In this document: positions 35,573 through 45,687 of the stretch, one piece after another
Numbering within the stretch: position 1 is the first letter of the stretch
Layout of the letters: the number at the start of each line of letters is the position of its first letter
Origin: Pseudonocardiaceae bacterium YIM PH 21723
GTDB taxonomy: Bacteria; Actinomycetota; Actinomycetes; Mycobacteriales; Pseudonocardiaceae
DNA: 64,000 bases
Direction: 5' to 3'
Assembly: GCA_003600225.1 (NCBI GenBank)
Contig: QZFT01000056.1
Coordinates: 124,001-188,000 of the forward strand
Program-made: the position numbers and the translations under genes
Notes under the pieces: model-generated
The model's input: only the letters and a program-made list of their open reading frames with translations
Database searches by the model: none
What the model was told of the DNA's origin: nothing

Positions 35573-38500
35573 CAGCGGAGCTCATCGAGCACCGACCGCA
35601 CCGGGAGGAACACCGCTCCACCGGGACCGAGCAGCTCGCCGTCCGCCGGGAGCAGCGCCCGGTAGGCGGAGGCGGCCAGCCCGCGCAACCCGGTCCGCGC
35701 CGCGGCCAGGCCGAGGAAGGCGACGTGTAGCTCGTACAGGCCGTGCGCTGTGGGCCAGGTGACCTGCCGCAGCGCCTCCCTCGCCCGGTCGTGCTCACCG
35801 GCGATCGCCAGGGTGAGAGCGAACTGCCCAGTCGTCACCGGACGCCGTTGCTCCAGCTCGGGCAGGAGCTCGGCGACCGTCCCGGCCCGGTAGGCCCGGC
35901 ACCACCGGACCAGCCTGAGTATGTCCACCGCTCGCTGGACTCCTGCGTCCTCCATGGCCCGGGCGGCGGACCCGTAGGCCGCCAGCACCCCGGCCTCCGG
36001 TGCGTTCGCCATGTCCAGCAGCACCGCCCGATGCCACTGGACCCTGGCTGCGGTCGCCGGGTGCGGCACGCGGCGCACCTGAAGTTCCAGTTCGGTCAGC
36101 ATGCCCTCGGCCGCCGGCAGGTCCCCCTGCTGCTCCGCGGCGTACAACAGCCACAACAGGGCCAGCCGTTCGGACACCCACAGCTGGTTCTCCCTGGCCA
36201 GGTGGAGTAACTGCTGGGCGAGCGCGATCCGGTCCGCCAGCCTTCCGGGTACCGGATAGGCCTGGGTGTGCGCGGCCTGCAACACGATCGCGTGGGTGCG
36301 AGCGGGCAGCTCGATCCGCTCGGCGATGCCCATCGCCTCGGCGGCGGCCGACCTTCCCCGGGGACCGGCATCGCCGTACAGCTCGATGGCCAGCTTGGCC
36401 AGCAGCATGGCGCGGTCGGGGCTGTCGCCGGGCGGCAGCTGCGCCAGGCTTCGGTCCAGCAGCTGGACGACGGCGCGGATCCGGTCCCGGTGCACGGGGC
36501 TGCGCCGGGGAACCATCAGGTTGCCCGGTTCGACGGACACGATGACCTTGCCGATGAGCGCCGGATCGGCCAGCTCGGCCAGCGGCGCCACCGCCCGGTC
36601 CCGCATGGCGTACATCTCCTCGACCTCCGACAGGTGGGCGTGGGCCGAGATCAGCTCACCGAGCAGCGAGGCCAGTTCACCGGCCGTCGCACCGAACCTG
36701 TCGAGGACCTCGAGGGCGGACCGTCGCAGCCGGATGGACTCGGCGTGGTCGAATCGGGTCACCGCCTGGTCGGCGGCCGCCCGCAGACAACGCACGGTCT
36801 CCGTGGCGGTCCGCGCGGTGACCGAGTTCAGGTGATGCCGGGCCAGGGACCCGACATCGGTGGGGCGCAGCCGCTCGTAGGCGGCCGCCGCGGATCGGTG
36901 CCACTGCGCGCGCCGGGGCGCGAGGATCCCGGCGCGCACCGATTCGAACAGCAGGGTGTTGGCGAACCGCAACACGCCCTTGGCGGCGCCTTCGACCAGG
37001 ATTCCTGAGGCCAGGCCCTCCTCGACGCCGTCGACGAATGCGTCATTGTCCACACACATGATCTTGTCGTTGTCCGCGCCGGCGAGCTCGGCCAGGAGTT
37101 CCAGTTCGAACTCCTCACCCAGCACGGCTGCCTTCCGGACGAGTTCGCGGACCGGTTCGGACAACCGGGAAACCTGGAACTCCAGTACCTCCCGTGCCCC
37201 GGCGGGTACCCGGGACAGCGCCGCCCGGGGACCGTCCACGGCCAGCAGCCGGGCCAGTTCGAGCACCAGCAGCGGACTGCCTCCGGTGCGGCGCCGGACC
37301 TGGTCCATCATCTCCGCGGTGATGCGCGCCCCGGTGGCCGCCGCCACCACCGCACCGCAGTCGGGTGCCGTCAGTCCGCCGAGTTCGATGCGTTCGGGCT
37401 GGTGGGCGGCGAGCCCGGCGAGCACCCGGGTGAGCGGTTCGGAATGCGGGCCGGGTCGCAGGGTGCCGATGAGCAGCACCGGCCTGTCCGCGAGCCGGTG
37501 GGCCAGTTCCAACAGCGGGGCGAGCGTGTCCTCGTCCGCCAGGTGCAGGTCCTCCAGTACCAGGGCCAGCCGTCCACGAGCGGCAGCCGACCCGAGCCGC
37601 TCCCCCAGCGCCCGGCAGAATTCGAACCGGGTGCCGGTCGGTAGCGCACCCGGCTCCCGCACCTGGGTCAGGATCTCCAGCCATGGCCAGCCGTCCGGAG
37701 CGTCGACGGCATCCGGAACGCGGGTGGTTCCGGTGATCCACCCGTCGGCCCGGAGCCCGGTGCGGAACTGCTCCGCGAGGGCGGACTTCCCGATCCCCGC
37801 CGGACCCTCGACCAGGATCAGCCGCAGCCGGCCGGCCCGGGCCACGGCGGCGACCCGGGACATCCGCTCCAGTTCGGGGCCGCGGCCGGTCAGCGATTCC
37901 CTGGCGCGTTCGGTCTGCGGCCGCTGGGCCGGGATCGCCGGGGCGAGGTCCGGAGACTGGCGGAGGATGTCGGTCTCCAGCCTGCGCAACGCGGGCCCCG
38001 GATCGACACCGAGTTCCTCCCGCAGCACCGTTCGCACCCGGCGCAGCACCGCGAGGGCCTCGCACTGCCGTCCGGCCCGGTAGTGGGCCAGCGCCAGCAG
38101 CCGCCACGCGTCCTCGCGAAGCGGATGATCGGTGACGAGGGACTCCAGATCGGCGACCGCGTCGGCGGCACGGCCGAGGGCGATCAGGGCCTCGGCGCAG
38201 CCCTCCAGCATGCCCAGATGCAGCTCGACGTGCCGGGTGTAGAGCGTCTGCGCCCAGGAGCGCTGGGCGAACTCGGCGTGCGGGAAGCCGGGCCACATCC
38301 GCACGCCCTCCCGGCAGCGGTCGAGCGCCTCGGCATTCCTGCCCGCGGCCAGCAACTCCTCGGACTCGGCGGCGAGCTCCCGCACCCGGTAGAGGTCCAT
38401 GTCGTCGGTGTCGGCGTGCAACGCGTAACCGGGTCCGGCGGTGACCAGCACCCGGGCGGGTGCGCGGGCCTGCCGGTCCGGTTCGAGGACCCGCCGCAGG

Positions 38501-38706
38501 TGGAAGACGATCGTCCGGATGGTGGCGTGCGCGTGCCGGGGTGGGTGCTCGCCCCAGATGTCGGCGATCAGCCGTTCCGTGGGCACCACCTGGCCCCTGG
38601 CCAGCAGTAACAGGGCCAGTACCTCGCGATGGCGGAAGCCACCCAGCTCGACCCGTTGCCCGTCGTGGGTTACCCGCAGAGACCCCATGAGGTGGAACGT
38701 CAACAT
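35524..38706 (-). CDS. SARP/AfsR-like regulator with ATPase domain
   Basis: 1060 residues. An OmpR-type winged HTH (about 1-93), a bacterial transcriptional activator BTAD domain (about 100-245), and a NACHT/AAA_16-type ATPase (Walker A GPAGIGKSA at 301-309; Walker-B-like LALVLEDLHLADE) are followed by a long helical TPR-like C-terminus. This is the large SARP class that activates secondary-metabolite or stress genes. No biosynthetic cluster lies within the window. It is divergent from malic enzyme 2 across ~146 bp. The 3' end overlaps the SnoaL gene by 49 nt. Confidence 0.9.
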   Translation of the reverse strand: MLTFHLMGSLRVTHDGQRVELGGFRHREVLALLLLARGQVVPTERLIADIWGEHPPRHAHATIRTIVFHLRRVLEPDRQARAPARVLVTAGPGYALHADTDDMDLYRVRELAAESEELLAAGRNAEALDRCREGVRMWPGFPHAEFAQRSWAQTLYTRHVELHLGMLEGCAEALIALGRAADAVADLESLVTDHPLREDAWRLLALAHYRAGRQCEALAVLRRVRTVLREELGVDPGPALRRLETDILRQSPDLAPAIPAQRPQTERARESLTGRGPELERMSRVAAVARAGRLRLILVEGPAGIGKSALAEQFRTGLRADGWITGTTRVPDAVDAPDGWPWLEILTQVREPGALPTGTRFEFCRALGERLGSAAARGRLALVLEDLHLADEDTLAPLLELAHRLADRPVLLIGTLRPGPHSEPLTRVLAGLAAHQPERIELGGLTAPDCGAVVAAATGARITAEMMDQVRRRTGGSPLLVLELARLLAVDGPRAALSRVPAGAREVLEFQVSRLSEPVRELVRKAAVLGEEFELELLAELAGADNDKIMCVDNDAFVDGVEEGLASGILVEGAAKGVLRFANTLLFESVRAGILAPRRAQWHRSAAAAYERLRPTDVGSLARHHLNSVTARTATETVRCLRAAADQAVTRFDHAESIRLRRSALEVLDRFGATAGELASLLGELISAHAHLSEVEEMYAMRDRAVAPLAELADPALIGKVIVSVEPGNLMVPRRSPVHRDRIRAVVQLLDRSLAQLPPGDSPDRAMLLAKLAIELYGDAGPRGRSAAAEAMGIAERIELPARTHAIVLQAAHTQAYPVPGRLADRIALAQQLLHLARENQLWVSERLALLWLLYAAEQQGDLPAAEGMLTELELQVRRVPHPATAARVQWHRAVLLDMANAPEAGVLAAYGSAARAMEDAGVQRAVDILRLVRWCRAYRAGTVAELLPELEQRRPVTTGQFALTLAIAGEHDRAREALRQVTWPTAHGLYELHVAFLGLAAARTGLRGLAASAYRALLPADGELLGPGGAVFLPVRSVLDELRCYVGQPVASKTATGSM

Positions 38707-38852
38707 GCTGAACGGAACTATACGTGCGCCCGTTCCCAGCAGCGGATAAATGGCGGGTAAACACCGTTCGCCGAGTTCGCGAATCCGGCGTTTATCGAGG
38801 CGGGCAAGGGTGTGGGCGAATTTCGTCGCCCCAGCGAAAGGGATCCCCGCCG

Positions 38853-40505
38853 ATGAGCACCCCGCACGGACGAGAGCTGCTGTCCGACCCGCACCGCAAC
38901 CGCGGCACCGCGTTCACCACCGCCGAGCGCCGGGAGTACGGCCTCGACGGCCTGCTGCCCGCCGCGGTGCTCTCCCTGGAGGACCAGGCCCGCCGGATCT
39001 ACCAGCAGTACCAGCGGCAGGCCGACGACCTGGCGCGCAACAGCTTCCTGAACGCGCTGCGCACCCGCAACGAGGTCCTCTACTACAAGCTGCTCGCCGA
39101 CCACCTGCCCGAACTGCTGCCGGTGGTCTACGACCCGGTCGTGGCGCAGGCCATCGAGCACTTCTCCGCCGAATTCCAGCGCACCGACGGCGTCTACCTG
39201 TCGGTGAACGACCCGGACGGCATCGAGCGGGCGCTGACCAACTACGGCCTGGGCGCCGATGACGTGGACCTCCTCGTGATCACCGATGCCGAGGCGATCC
39301 TGGGCATCGGCGACTGGGGCGCCAACGGCATGGCGATCGCCACCGGCAAGCTGGCCGTGTACACGGCGGCCGCGGGTATCCACCCGGACCGGGTCATCCC
39401 GGTCATGCTGGACACCGGCACCGACAACGAGGCGCTGCTGAACGACCCGCTGTACGTCGGCAACCGGCACTCCCGCGTCCGCGGTGAGCAGTACGACAAG
39501 GCGATCGCCGCGTACATCGACGCGGCGAGCAGGCTGTTCCCGAACGCGTTGCTGCACTTCGAGGACTTCGGGCCGTCCAACGCCCGGCGGATCCTGAACC
39601 AGTACCGGGACAGCGCGCGGATCTTCAACGACGACATGCAGGGCACCGGGGCGATCAGCCTGGCCGCCTGGCTGACCGGCACCCGGATCGCCGAGCTGCC
39701 GCCGGCCCAGCAGAAGGTGGTGGTGTTCGGCGCGGGCACCGCGGGCGTGGGCATCGCCGACCGGCTGGCCGCCGCGATGGTCGCCGACGGGCTCACCGAC
39801 GCCGAGGCGATCGACCGGATCTGGCTGGTGGACAAGCAGGGCCTGCTCACCGACGAGCTGACCGACCTGCGCGACTTCCAGCGCACCTACGCCCGACCGG
39901 CCGCCGAGGCTGCGGACTGGCAGCGGCGCGCCGACGGTGGGGTGGACCTCGCCGAGGTGATCGCGCAGGTCAAGCCGACCGCGCTGGTCGGAACGTCCAC
40001 CCTGGGCGGGGCGTTCACCGAGCCGATCATCCGGCAGCTGGCCGCCGGCACGCCGCGGCCGATCGTGCTGCCGCTGTCCAACCCGACCGAGCGGATCGAG
40101 GCGCACCCGGCCGACCTGATCACCTGGACCGAGGGCCGGGCGCTGATCGGCACCGGCACCCCCTGGGCGGACGTGACCTACGACGGCGTCCGGTACCAGA
40201 TCGGCCAGGCCAACAACGCGCTGCTCTACCCGGGGCTCGGCCTCGGCACGATCGTCTCCGGGGCCCGGCAGGTCACCGACGGCATGCTCACCGCCGCCGC
40301 GCTGGCGATCACCGAGATGGTCGACACCCACGCCGAGGGCGCCGGACTGCTGCCCCGGGTCGAGAACCTGCGCGAGATGTCCGCCCGGGTCGCCGTCGCC
40401 GTGGTGCGCGCGGCCGTCGCCGAGGGCGTGGCCGCCGCCGAGCCGCAGGACGTGGTGCAGGCCGTGCACGAGTCCATGTGGCAGCCCGCCTACCGAGCCC
40501 TCTGA
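38853..40505 (+). CDS. NAD-dependent malic enzyme (long, SfcA type), copy 2
   Basis: 550 residues. Same family and motifs as copy 1: HLPELLPVVYDPVV, GIGDWG, ALLHFEDF, FNDDMQGTGAIS, FGAGTAGVGIAD. It converts malate to pyruvate plus CO2. It has a slightly longer region around residues 355-370 (RPAAEAADWQRRADGG) than copy 1. The ATG at 38853 starts the alignable protein. It is the first gene of an operon with fumarase (9-nt gap) and an AEC carrier (GTGA overlap), so it handles fumarate to malate to pyruvate conversion. It is divergent from the SARP gene. Confidence 0.95.
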   Translation: MSTPHGRELLSDPHRNRGTAFTTAERREYGLDGLLPAAVLSLEDQARRIYQQYQRQADDLARNSFLNALRTRNEVLYYKLLADHLPELLPVVYDPVVAQAIEHFSAEFQRTDGVYLSVNDPDGIERALTNYGLGADDVDLLVITDAEAILGIGDWGANGMAIATGKLAVYTAAAGIHPDRVIPVMLDTGTDNEALLNDPLYVGNRHSRVRGEQYDKAIAAYIDAASRLFPNALLHFEDFGPSNARRILNQYRDSARIFNDDMQGTGAISLAAWLTGTRIAELPPAQQKVVVFGAGTAGVGIADRLAAAMVADGLTDAEAIDRIWLVDKQGLLTDELTDLRDFQRTYARPAAEAADWQRRADGGVDLAEVIAQVKPTALVGTSTLGGAFTEPIIRQLAAGTPRPIVLPLSNPTERIEAHPADLITWTEGRALIGTGTPWADVTYDGVRYQIGQANNALLYPGLGLGTIVSGARQVTDGMLTAAALAITEMVDTHAEGAGLLPRVENLREMSARVAVAVVRAAVAEGVAAAEPQDVVQAVHESMWQPAYRAL

Positions 40506-40514
40506 GGAGCGATC

Positions 40515-41941
<1,427 letters not shown>

Positions 41942-41945
<4 letters not shown>

Positions 41946-42847
41946 ACCTGGGCCAGGTGTTCGGCGCGGTGGTGCCCGCGCTGCTGATCCTGCTGGTCGG
42001 CTACTACGCCGGGCGGCGCGGGTACTTCACCGGCGAGGCGCGGACGGCGTTGAACACGCTGACCCTGCGGTTCGCGTTGCCCGCCGCCCTGTTCACCGGG
42101 GTGGCGGCGACGCCGACGAAGGTGCTGCTGTCCGAAGGCCCGCTGCTGGTGTTGCTGGTCATCGCCGTGCTCGGCATGTTCGGTCTGGCGTTGCTGGCGC
42201 ACCGGCTGCTGGCCGGGCGCTGGGTGGTGGTGTCCGCGCTGGCGATGTGCTGGTCGATGTTCGCGTTCATGGGCATCCCGATCCTGGGCGCGCTGTCCGG
42301 TTCGGGCGCGGCGGCGGTGCCGATCGGTATGGAGGGCATCGTGGTGAACGTGGTGCTGGCGCCGCTCGGCCTCACCCTCCTGGCGGGGAGGCAGGCGGGT
42401 GGCGTGCTGGGCGCACTCCGGGAACCCATCGCCTGGGCACCCCTGCTGGGTCTGGCCTGCGCGCTGCTCTCGGTTCCACTGCCCGGCATGATCACCGGGG
42501 CGTTGCACCTGCTGGGCGCGGCGGCCTCCGCAGTGGCGTTGATCGCCGTCGGCGTGACCGTGGCGTCGATGGGCGTGCCCCGGCTGACCGGCGGCGCCAT
42601 CGCGATCACCGTGGTGCGGCTGCTGGTGATCCCGTTGCTGGTGTTCGGGATCGGCGTGCTGCTGTTCGGGCACGACCTGGCGGCGCAGGCGGCCCTGGTC
42701 GTGGCGTTCCCGGTCTCCCCGGTGGTGATGATGCTGGCGGCCAAGCACGCGCCGGAACAGGAGCAGACGGTGGCCAGTGCGGTGGTGTTCAGCGTGATCG
42801 GCTCGGCGCTGACGCTCCCGCTGCTCATCGCGTTGATCGGCCACTAG
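41942..42847 (+). CDS. AEC family transporter
   Basis: 301 residues, nine to ten TM helices, auxin-efflux-carrier superfamily (GRRGYFTGEARTALNTLTLRFALPAALF start, central ...VMMLAAKHAPEQE). Bacterial AEC proteins include malate, malonate and citrate carriers. It starts at GTG overlapping the fumC stop by 4 nt. With malic enzyme and fumarase, C4-dicarboxylate transport is the likely role. A 21-bp hairpin follows the stop by 9 nt. Confidence 0.85.
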
Positions 42848-42856
42848 ACCGGCGCT

Positions 42857-42905
42857 CCGGAGTTGGGGATGTTCGGGTGCTTTTCCCGAACACCCCCAAC
42901 TCCGG
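42857..42905. terminator. Bidirectional hairpin between AEC and MFS genes
   Basis: 21-nt arms (42857-42877 and 42885-42905) pair with one mismatch around a 7-nt loop. It lies 9 nt from either stop codon of the convergent genes. The arm CCGGAGTTGGGGATGTTCGGG-type sequence (shortened here to its core GAGTTG..GATGTTCGGG) is related to the 11701 and 13339 hairpins. Confidence 0.75.
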
Positions 42906-42914
42906 TACCGAGGA

Positions 42915-44360
42915 TCAGCCGACGATCTTGGGGGTGACCGCCGACAACGGTGGGGCGATGTCCTCCAGGGACTTGCCCGCCGCGTCGACGCCGAGCCACA
43001 GCTCGACCAGCCCGCCGCCGATCATCATCGCGGCGCCGATGTAGTAGCCGATGGACACGTTGCTCGCCAGGCCGGAGCCGATCAGGCTGCCGAACAGCAC
43101 CGGGCCGATGATGCCGCCCAGGCCGGTACCCACGCTGTAGAACAACGCGATGGCCATACCGCGGATCTCCAGAGGGAACACCTCGGAGACGGTCAGGTAG
43201 GCGGCGCTGGCCCCGGCGGAGGCGAAGAAGAACACCACCGACCACATGATGGTCATCGTCTGCGCGTCGAACATGCCCCGGGAGAACGCCATACCGGTGG
43301 CCACCAGCAGCACACCGGAGGCGATGTACGAGGTGGCGATCATGCTGCGCCGGCCGATGGTGTCGAAGAACCTGCCCAGCACGAGGGGGCCGATCAGGTT
43401 TCCGAGGGCGAGGGGGATCAGGTAGAGGCCGATCACCGATCCGGAGACGCCGAAGAACCTGCTCAGCACCAGCGCCTGGGTGAAGTACACGGCGTTGTAG
43501 AGGAATGCCTGCCCGACGAACAGCGACAGCCCGAGGATGGTCCGGGTCGGATATGTGCGGATCAGCGTCTTGCCGATCTCCCCGAAGCCGGTGTGACGAC
43601 GTTGTCGCATCTCCATGGTCTGGGTGACCGGCTCCAGGGGAACGCCGGTCTGCTTCTCGACGTGGGCCTCGATCTCCTTGATCAACGCGTCCGCCTCGGG
43701 CGCGCGGCCGTGGGTGATCAGCCAGCGTGGGCTCTCCGGCACCGCGCGGCGGACCAGCAGGATGGCCAGACCCAGGATCGCGCCGGAGCCGAAGGCGATG
43801 CGCCAGCCGAGGTCCTTGGCGAAGAAGTTGGGGTCCAGGAACACCAGGGTCAGCGCCGAGCCGACGGCGGCACCCGCCCAGAACGAACCGTTCACGATGA
43901 GGTCCACCCGCCCGCGCACGCGCGCGGGGATGAGCTCGTCGATCGCCGAGTTGATCGCCGAGTACTCGCCGCCGACGCCGGCGCCGGTGAAGAACCGCAT
44001 CAGGAAGAACCACCATGGGCTGAACGAGAACGCCGTGAGCACGACGGCGACCAGGTACACGCCCAGGGTGATCATGAACAGCTTCTTGCGGCCGTACCGG
44101 TCGGTCAGGTAGCCGAAGAACAGCGAGCCGACCACCGCGCCTGCCACATAACAGGCGGCCGCGAAGCCGACGTCCGCCTCGGTCAGCCGCAGGCCGCTGT
44201 CCGGGTCGGTCAGCCGGGCGCCGAGCGCGCCGACGATGGTCACCTCGAGACCGTCCAGGATCCACACCGTGCCCAGGCCGATGAGCACCAGCCAGTGCCA
44301 TCGGGCCCAGGGCAGCCGGTCCAGTCTGGCGGGCACATCTGTTCTGACTACGTCGGTCAT
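42915..44360 (-). CDS. MFS transporter (metabolite:H+ symporter type)
   Basis: 481 residues, twelve TM helices. The MFS signatures GYLTDRYGRKKLF (loop 2-3) and a DRLGR-like second copy (GRFFDTIGRRSMI) are present. It resembles the sugar-porter/aromatic-acid:H+ symporter branch. A central ~80-residue cytoplasmic loop follows TM6. The substrate is unknown. It is convergent with the AEC gene across the shared hairpin. An organic acid substrate would fit the neighbourhood. Confidence 0.88.
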   Translation of the reverse strand: MTDVVRTDVPARLDRLPWARWHWLVLIGLGTVWILDGLEVTIVGALGARLTDPDSGLRLTEADVGFAAACYVAGAVVGSLFFGYLTDRYGRKKLFMITLGVYLVAVVLTAFSFSPWWFFLMRFFTGAGVGGEYSAINSAIDELIPARVRGRVDLIVNGSFWAGAAVGSALTLVFLDPNFFAKDLGWRIAFGSGAILGLAILLVRRAVPESPRWLITHGRAPEADALIKEIEAHVEKQTGVPLEPVTQTMEMRQRRHTGFGEIGKTLIRTYPTRTILGLSLFVGQAFLYNAVYFTQALVLSRFFGVSGSVIGLYLIPLALGNLIGPLVLGRFFDTIGRRSMIATSYIASGVLLVATGMAFSRGMFDAQTMTIMWSVVFFFASAGASAAYLTVSEVFPLEIRGMAIALFYSVGTGLGGIIGPVLFGSLIGSGLASNVSIGYYIGAAMMIGGGLVELWLGVDAAGKSLEDIAPPLSAVTPKIVG

Positions 44361-44428
44361 GCCGCTCCCCCTCTGTTCGCAGGTGATTACCCAGTCTCGA
44401 CCAGTTCACGCGGGAAGAACATTACGAC

Positions 44429-44454
44429 GTTTGAGGTATTGGCCGCCCGGGTAT
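44429..44454 (+). promoter_or_regulatory. Sigma-B/F-like promoter of the SRPBCC gene
   Basis: GTTT (44429-44432), 16 bp, GGGTAT (44449-44454), matching GNNT-N14-16-GGGTA(C/T). It ends 42 nt before the GTG start. Same spacing as the candidate at 7451. Confidence 0.55.
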
Positions 44455-44496
44455 CTCATCGCCAGCGTCGCGAAGAGTTTCATCCCTGGAGGCACA

Positions 44497-44943
44497 GTGC
44501 GCACGATCACCGAGATGATCGACGTCGACGTCCCCGTTCGCGCAGCTTACGAGCAGTGGGCGCAGGTCGAGAGCTACCCGTGGTTCATGGAGAACGTCGC
44601 CGAGGTGCGGCGGCTCGATGACCATCACATGCATTGGGTGACCCTGATGGGTCCGACCACCCGTGAATTCGACGCGGTGATCACCGAGGCACCGCAGGAC
44701 GCCCGGATCGAGTGGTCCTCGATCGAGGGTCCCGAGCACGCCGCGGTGATCAGCTTCCGTTCACTGTCCGAAGAGCGCACGAGGATCACGGCACGGTTCA
44801 ACATCAACCCGGACGGGTTCGTGGAGAAGGTCGCCGACCGGCTGGGCCTGCTGGCTCAGCGGCTGCGTACCGACATGCGCCGGTTCAAGGCGATGGTCGA
44901 GAAGCAGCACCGGGAGCAGTTGTACGCCCGGCATTCGGCCTGA
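44497..44943 (+). CDS. SRPBCC (polyketide cyclase/START-like) protein
   Basis: 148 residues of the START/Bet v1-like fold: IDVDVPVRAAYEQWAQVESYPWFMENVAEV opening, WSSIEGPEHAAVISFRSL mid, and a long C-terminal helix. It resembles the polyketide_cyc/COQ10-like group of stress-associated actinobacterial proteins. The ligand is unknown; it is cytosolic. It starts at GTG with CTGGAGG upstream. The sigma-B-like promoter 42 nt upstream suggests stress induction. Confidence 0.85.
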   Translation: MRTITEMIDVDVPVRAAYEQWAQVESYPWFMENVAEVRRLDDHHMHWVTLMGPTTREFDAVITEAPQDARIEWSSIEGPEHAAVISFRSLSEERTRITARFNINPDGFVEKVADRLGLLAQRLRTDMRRFKAMVEKQHREQLYARHSA

Positions 44944-44973
44944 TCACGGCGGTTACTGGGGAGCCGCTGCGCG

Positions 44974-45687
44974 TCACAGGTGATCGCGCAGCGGAACGGG
45001 CTTGAGCCCGAGTCGGGCACAGTCCGCGAACAACCGTGGCAACGCGGCGACGGTCGATCGCCAGCATTCCGGTTTCGCCGCGACATCCGAGTCGTGCAGC
45101 AGGATCGTGCCGCGGTCGGCCAGCCGGTGATGGATCTCCGACAGCACCGAGTCCGCCGTCGCGGTCGCCGTCCAGTCGAATCCCCAGCAGGTCCAGAGCA
45201 CCGGGGTGAGCCCGGCGTCCGTCGCGGCCCGCAGACTGCCGGTGGAGAACACGCCGTAGGGGGCGCGGAACCAGCGCGGCCGGGTCCCGGTGAGGTCCTC
45301 GATCAGGTTCGCGGTCTGGTCCAGTTCCCGGCGGATCACCCGCCGCCGCTTGAGCAGCAGACAGGTGTGGTCCCAGCCGTGGACGGCCAGTTCGTGACCC
45401 TCCGCGGCGATCCGCCTGCCCAGGTCCGGGTGCCGGGCCAGTTCGTGGCCCAGCACGAAGAAGGTCGCCCGCACGCCATGCCTGGCCAGCTCCTGGAGTA
45501 CCAGTGGCGTGGCCTCCGGATGCGGCCCGTCGTCGAAGGTGAGCGCCACCTGCCCGGGACGGCCGACGCCGGCCAGGCCCGGCAGGAACCGGTTGCGTAG
45601 CTGGGGGACGAAAGCCACGGCCGGGGCGGCGTGCAGGAGCCCGGCCACCCCAGCGGCCAGCCCGGCGGCGGTCAGCAGGCGTTTCAT
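44974..45687 (-). CDS. Polysaccharide deacetylase (NodB/CE4)
   Basis: 237 residues. The N-terminus has a signal or membrane anchor (about 1-25). The NodB domain has TFDDGP (50-55), the metal His pair in HGWDHT (103, 107), RAPYGVF and LLHDSD. All catalytic motifs look intact. It removes N- or O-acetyl groups from cell-surface glycans. It starts at ATG 45687, overlapping the stop of the upstream glycosyltransferase by 4 nt. The pair probably builds and modifies one surface glycan or glycolipid. Confidence 0.92.
   Translation of the reverse strand: MKRLLTAAGLAAGVAGLLHAAPAVAFVPQLRNRFLPGLAGVGRPGQVALTFDDGPHPEATPLVLQELARHGVRATFFVLGHELARHPDLGRRIAAEGHELAVHGWDHTCLLLKRRRVIRRELDQTANLIEDLTGTRPRWFRAPYGVFSTGSLRAATDAGLTPVLWTCWGFDWTATATADSVLSEIHHRLADRGTILLHDSDVAAKPECWRSTVAALPRLFADCARLGLKPVPLRDHL

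Noticed and set aside
35524-38706. SARP regulator as marker of a biosynthetic gene cluster
   Set aside because: No PKS, NRPS, terpene or RiPP genes occur in the window; monooxygenases and SRPBCC proteins nearby have their own local regulators.
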